Both the position numbers and the translations under genes were made by a program. DNA of 64,000 nt from Pseudomonas benzenivorans. Lineage in GTDB: Bacteria > Pseudomonadota > Gammaproteobacteria > Pseudomonadales > Pseudomonadaceae. This document shows, in pieces, positions 62,715 through 64,000 of the stretch. The notes under the pieces are model-generated. The model was given only the letters and a program-made list of their open reading frames with translations, searched no databases and was not told where the DNA came from. The number at the start of each line of letters is the position of its first letter. The stretch's first letter is position 1. The stretch lies in contig NZ_CP073346.1 in the NCBI RefSeq assembly GCF_024397895.1, positions 4,691,299-4,755,298 on the forward strand, written 5' to 3'.

Positions 62715-63737
62715 GTGTTTCTGCTACGCCTGACCCTTGCCCTGATTCTGGGGGGCATCAGCGTTTCCGTCCCGGCGCGCGATTACCGCTTCAGCGATGC
62801 GCACCTGCACTACGTGGACTTCTTCCAGGAAAGTGCCGGCATGGATGAGCTGCTGGCGGCGATGGCCGCCGCAGGGGTCGAGCATGCGATGCTGTCGGGC
62901 ATACCGGTGGCGAAGAAATGGCACGAGGACGAACCCAAGCGGCCCCGCTACTACGCCGGCGACGATGCCAATGCGTACTGGTACAGCGCCACCGACGTGC
63001 TGGTTGCCCATGCCTACAAGCAATTGCCGGCCGAACAGCGCGAGCGCTTCCACCCGTTTCTCTCCGGGTTCAACCCAAACGACAAGAACTCGGACGCCCA
63101 TATCCGGCGCATGCTCGAGCTGGATCCCGGCCTGTGGCAGGGCATCGGTGAGGTCTTTACCCGTCACGATGATCTCACCGCGCTGATCCAGGGCGATGTG
63201 CCACGTGCCAACAACGAAGCGATGGCGCGGGTCTATCACCTGGCCGCCGAATACGATCTGCCGGTGCTGCTGCATGCCAATATCACCTCCAAGCGCGAAC
63301 GCAACCCGCTGTACCTGGCGGAGATCGAAGAACCGTTGCGCAACCATCCCCATGTGCGCTTCATCTGGGCCCACGCCGGCACCAGTCTGGAGATTCACCG
63401 CCATCAGACGAAGCTGGATTTCCTCCTGCCGACTGTAGCGCGCCTGCTCGAGGACTACCCCAACCTCTATATCGACCTGTCCTGGAGCGTGCTCAGACCC
63501 TATTTGCTGGATAAGCACGGGCGCGCCGATGACGCCTGGGTGCAACTGGTCAGCCGCTATCCGGCGCGCTTCATGCTCGGTTCCGATGTGGTCGGACGCT
63601 TCGACAGGCTGGGCGACTACCTGCAGGAATTCACGCCTTTTCTCGATGCACTGCCCGAGGAGGTGGCGCAGCGGGTGGCGCGGGACAATTTTCTCGCCGT
63701 GTTGCCGCGGCGGGTCAGGCCGGCGACAGGCCAATAG
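62715..63737 (+). CDS. Secreted/periplasmic amidohydrolase (Amidohydro_2 family)
   Basis: 340 aa TIM-barrel metal hydrolase. The GTG at 62715-62717 follows AGGAGG at 8 nt and gives a signal peptide (~1-22, LLRLTLALILGGISVSVPAR). Metal ligands: DAHLH (residues 28-32), HANI, AHAG and D in GSDVVG. Such proteins act on lactones or decarboxylated substrates, including 2-pyrone-4,6-dicarboxylate-lactonase relatives; the true substrate is unknown. It ends 2 bp before the Pho box at 63740. Confidence 0.88.
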   Translation: MFLLRLTLALILGGISVSVPARDYRFSDAHLHYVDFFQESAGMDELLAAMAAAGVEHAMLSGIPVAKKWHEDEPKRPRYYAGDDANAYWYSATDVLVAHAYKQLPAEQRERFHPFLSGFNPNDKNSDAHIRRMLELDPGLWQGIGEVFTRHDDLTALIQGDVPRANNEAMARVYHLAAEYDLPVLLHANITSKRERNPLYLAEIEEPLRNHPHVRFIWAHAGTSLEIHRHQTKLDFLLPTVARLLEDYPNLYIDLSWSVLRPYLLDKHGRADDAWVQLVSRYPARFMLGSDVVGRFDRLGDYLQEFTPFLDALPEEVAQRVARDNFLAVLPRRVRPATGQ

Positions 63738-63739
63738 CG

Positions 63740-63768
63740 CTGTCATCAGCCTGTCATTCGGGTGTCAT
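63740..63768 (+). promoter_or_regulatory. Three-repeat Pho box (PhoB-binding site)
   Basis: CTGTCAT at 63740-63746, CTGTCAT at 63751-63757 and GTGTCAT at 63762-63768: three direct heptamers with 11-bp periodicity (4-bp spacers). The two-repeat Pho-box consensus is CTGTCAT-N4-CTGTCAT. It lies 32 bp before the ATG of the DUF3859-like gene, so it could serve as its -35-like element. Confidence 0.8.
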
Positions 63769-63800
63769 AGCCTCGCGCCATCTCAATCAAGGAGCGTGCC

Positions 63801-64000
63801 ATGCAATTCACCCGTTTCAGTGCGCTGGTCGCACTCATGCTGATGGCGGGTCTCGTCCAGGCTGAGGCGCGGGTCGAGGGGGAGGTCGAGTACGGCCTCT
63901 TCATCAGCCAGTACCAGGACCTCAAACCGGGCGAGCGGGTACTCACCCAGAACCAGCAGCCGATCGAGCGTGGTGAGCTGATCCCGGCCAAGCTCGGCAG
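63801..64000 (+). CDS. Secreted DUF3859-like protein (C-terminus beyond window)
   Basis: 66 codons visible. The ATG at 63801 follows AAGGAG at ~7 nt. A signal peptide (MQFTRFSALVALMLMAG, cleavage after ~VQA at residue 21) precedes the mature start EARVEGEVEYGLFISQYQDL, which resembles DUF3859 (VEYG-I-x N-terminus). The frame is open at the right edge. A Pho box directly upstream predicts induction under phosphate starvation. The family assignment is from a short visible part, so moderate. Confidence 0.72.
   Translation, partial: MQFTRFSALVALMLMAGLVQAEARVEGEVEYGLFISQYQDLKPGERVLTQNQQPIERGELIPAKLG

Overview
The window is a gene-dense, high-GC chromosomal segment that reads as core genome of a Pseudomonas species (Gammaproteobacteria). 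The evidence is the gene content and order: apt-anr-cbb3 oxidase cluster-aer-acnA, then gltA divergent from sdhCDAB-sucAB-lpdG-sucCD, then brnQ, a PA1595-like gene, htpG and a dienelactone hydrolase. This is close to the order I remember for P. aeruginosa. I see no transposase, integrase, prophage, CRISPR array, rRNA or tRNA.

Layout. 1-5217 (minus strand): a signalling cassette of a histidine kinase, a receiver plus degenerate HD-GYP regulator (YN/GFP), a stand-alone receiver and a multi-TM PAS/GAF sensor cut by the left edge. 5383-7453: a Cys-containing unknown protein, apt and anr. 7679-16355: a single ccoNOQP-ccoGHIS cbb3 oxidase cluster with a TauE-like membrane protein; hemN, expected next to anr, is missing. 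16910-18696: alpha/beta hydrolase, GNAT and DinB proteins. 19030-23497: aer, with a well-placed Anr box, and acnA. 23656-29707: rlmM, tusA, a GGCT-like gene, a DUF3080 lipoprotein, a MATE pump, pdxB and two small proteins. 29888-36613: NAD-kinase-like protein, DCC thioredoxin-fold protein, ABC half-exporter, RhtA-like exporter, ppnP, DEDD exonuclease, beta-hydroxyacid dehydrogenase and a YkgJ-type Cys cluster protein. 36710-49736: gltA and the sdh-suc-lpd TCA-cycle block, with a stem-loop at four of its junctions. 49927-55291: two chemoreceptors flanking brnQ. 55580-64000: DUF599 and MAPEG membrane proteins, a lipoprotein, a PA1595-like protein, htpG (clear sigma-32 promoter), DLH hydrolase, pirin with a short coupled ORF, a secreted amidohydrolase and, at the right edge, a DUF3859-like gene behind a three-repeat Pho box.

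Functionally the window is about respiration and carbon oxidation and their sensing. The TCA enzymes supply electrons to a high-affinity oxidase, Anr senses oxygen, Aer steers motility, and two further receptors sit beside the TCA and branched-chain amino acid uptake genes.

The least explained features are the YN-GFP signalling cassette, the loss of hemN, the Pho-box-controlled DUF3859-like gene, and several dyad-symmetric putative operators. Start codons were reset to family-consistent, SD-preceded sites where the longest ORF was clearly over-extended. Family names come from memory of motifs; no database search was possible.
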